6,342 nt of DNA from Bordetella parapertussis. Lineage in GTDB: Bacteria > Pseudomonadota > Gammaproteobacteria > Burkholderiales > Burkholderiaceae_C. Of the stretch, positions 6,324 to 6,342 are shown piece after piece. The DNA lies in NCBI GenBank assembly GCA_945878355.1, contig CAMCTC010000185.1, forward strand, positions 1 to 6,342, read 5' to 3'. Made by a program: the position numbers and the translations under genes. The notes beneath the pieces are model-generated. The model had not been told where the DNA came from. It saw only the letters and a program-made list of their open reading frames with translations, and did not search any database. Positions within the stretch are counted from its first letter, which is position 1. The number at the start of each line of letters is the position of its first letter.

Positions 6324-6342
6324 GCGCCCTGCAAGGGGCCTG

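Noticed and set aside
5822..6334. Long minus-strand frame across the transposase remnant and hairpins
   Set aside because: It is a shadow of GC-rich coding sequence on the plus strand, where clear IS91 homology is seen; the hairpins are palindromic and so open on both strands.
1..6342. CRISPR arrays, tRNA, rRNA or riboswitches
   Set aside because: No regularly spaced direct repeats, cloverleaf-like sequence or conserved rRNA stretches were seen on either strand.

Overview
The window is GC-rich and reads as a proteobacterial accessory region, most likely from a betaproteobacterium of the Burkholderiales type. That guess rests on protein style and neighbours only. At the left edge are two genes from the conjugation module of an integrating conjugative element (ICE): the C-terminal end of the coupling protein TraD (1-531), and a four-helix membrane protein of the TIGR03747/DUF4400 family that overlaps it by 11 bases (521-1234). 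This pair is characteristic of ICEs with a G-type mating-pair formation system, the PFGI-1/ICEclc-like group.

The conjugation cluster then stops. After a weak terminator (1265-1283) comes a separate two-gene cargo unit on the same strand. It consists of an intact AAA_15/AAA_21-type ABC ATPase (1357-2631) and, 3 bases downstream, an RloB-family protein with TOPRIM-like motifs (2635-3278). RloA/RloB-type pairs are often found in restriction and defence loci, and the ATPase-plus-TOPRIM design resembles PARIS and OLD/Gabija systems. The rloB gene is broken twice: a one-base loss in a C run near 2781, and an in-frame TAG at 3216 inside an otherwise recognisable C-terminal tail. The unit is therefore probably inactive, or the ATPase now stands alone.

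From 3279 to 3946 I find no convincing gene. This stretch holds a very stable stem-loop with a TTCG tetraloop and one short minus-strand reading frame of doubtful status. On the minus strand, 3947-5320 encodes a complete MATE-family efflux transporter that seems unrelated to the ICE genes.

From about 5629 to 6257 lies a decayed IS91-family transposase: 5'-truncated, frameshifted near 6013, and interrupted by an inserted hairpin element. A second copy of that element sits exactly where the transposase homology ends. The two 44-base copies share identical outer sequence. Their 12-bp stems differ at three base pairs, and all three differences are double substitutions that preserve pairing. Each copy is followed by a second, unrelated GC-rich hairpin. 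This looks like a small REP-like or MITE-like repeat family and is the most unusual signal here. The whole right side reads as a region of accumulated and decaying mobile DNA.
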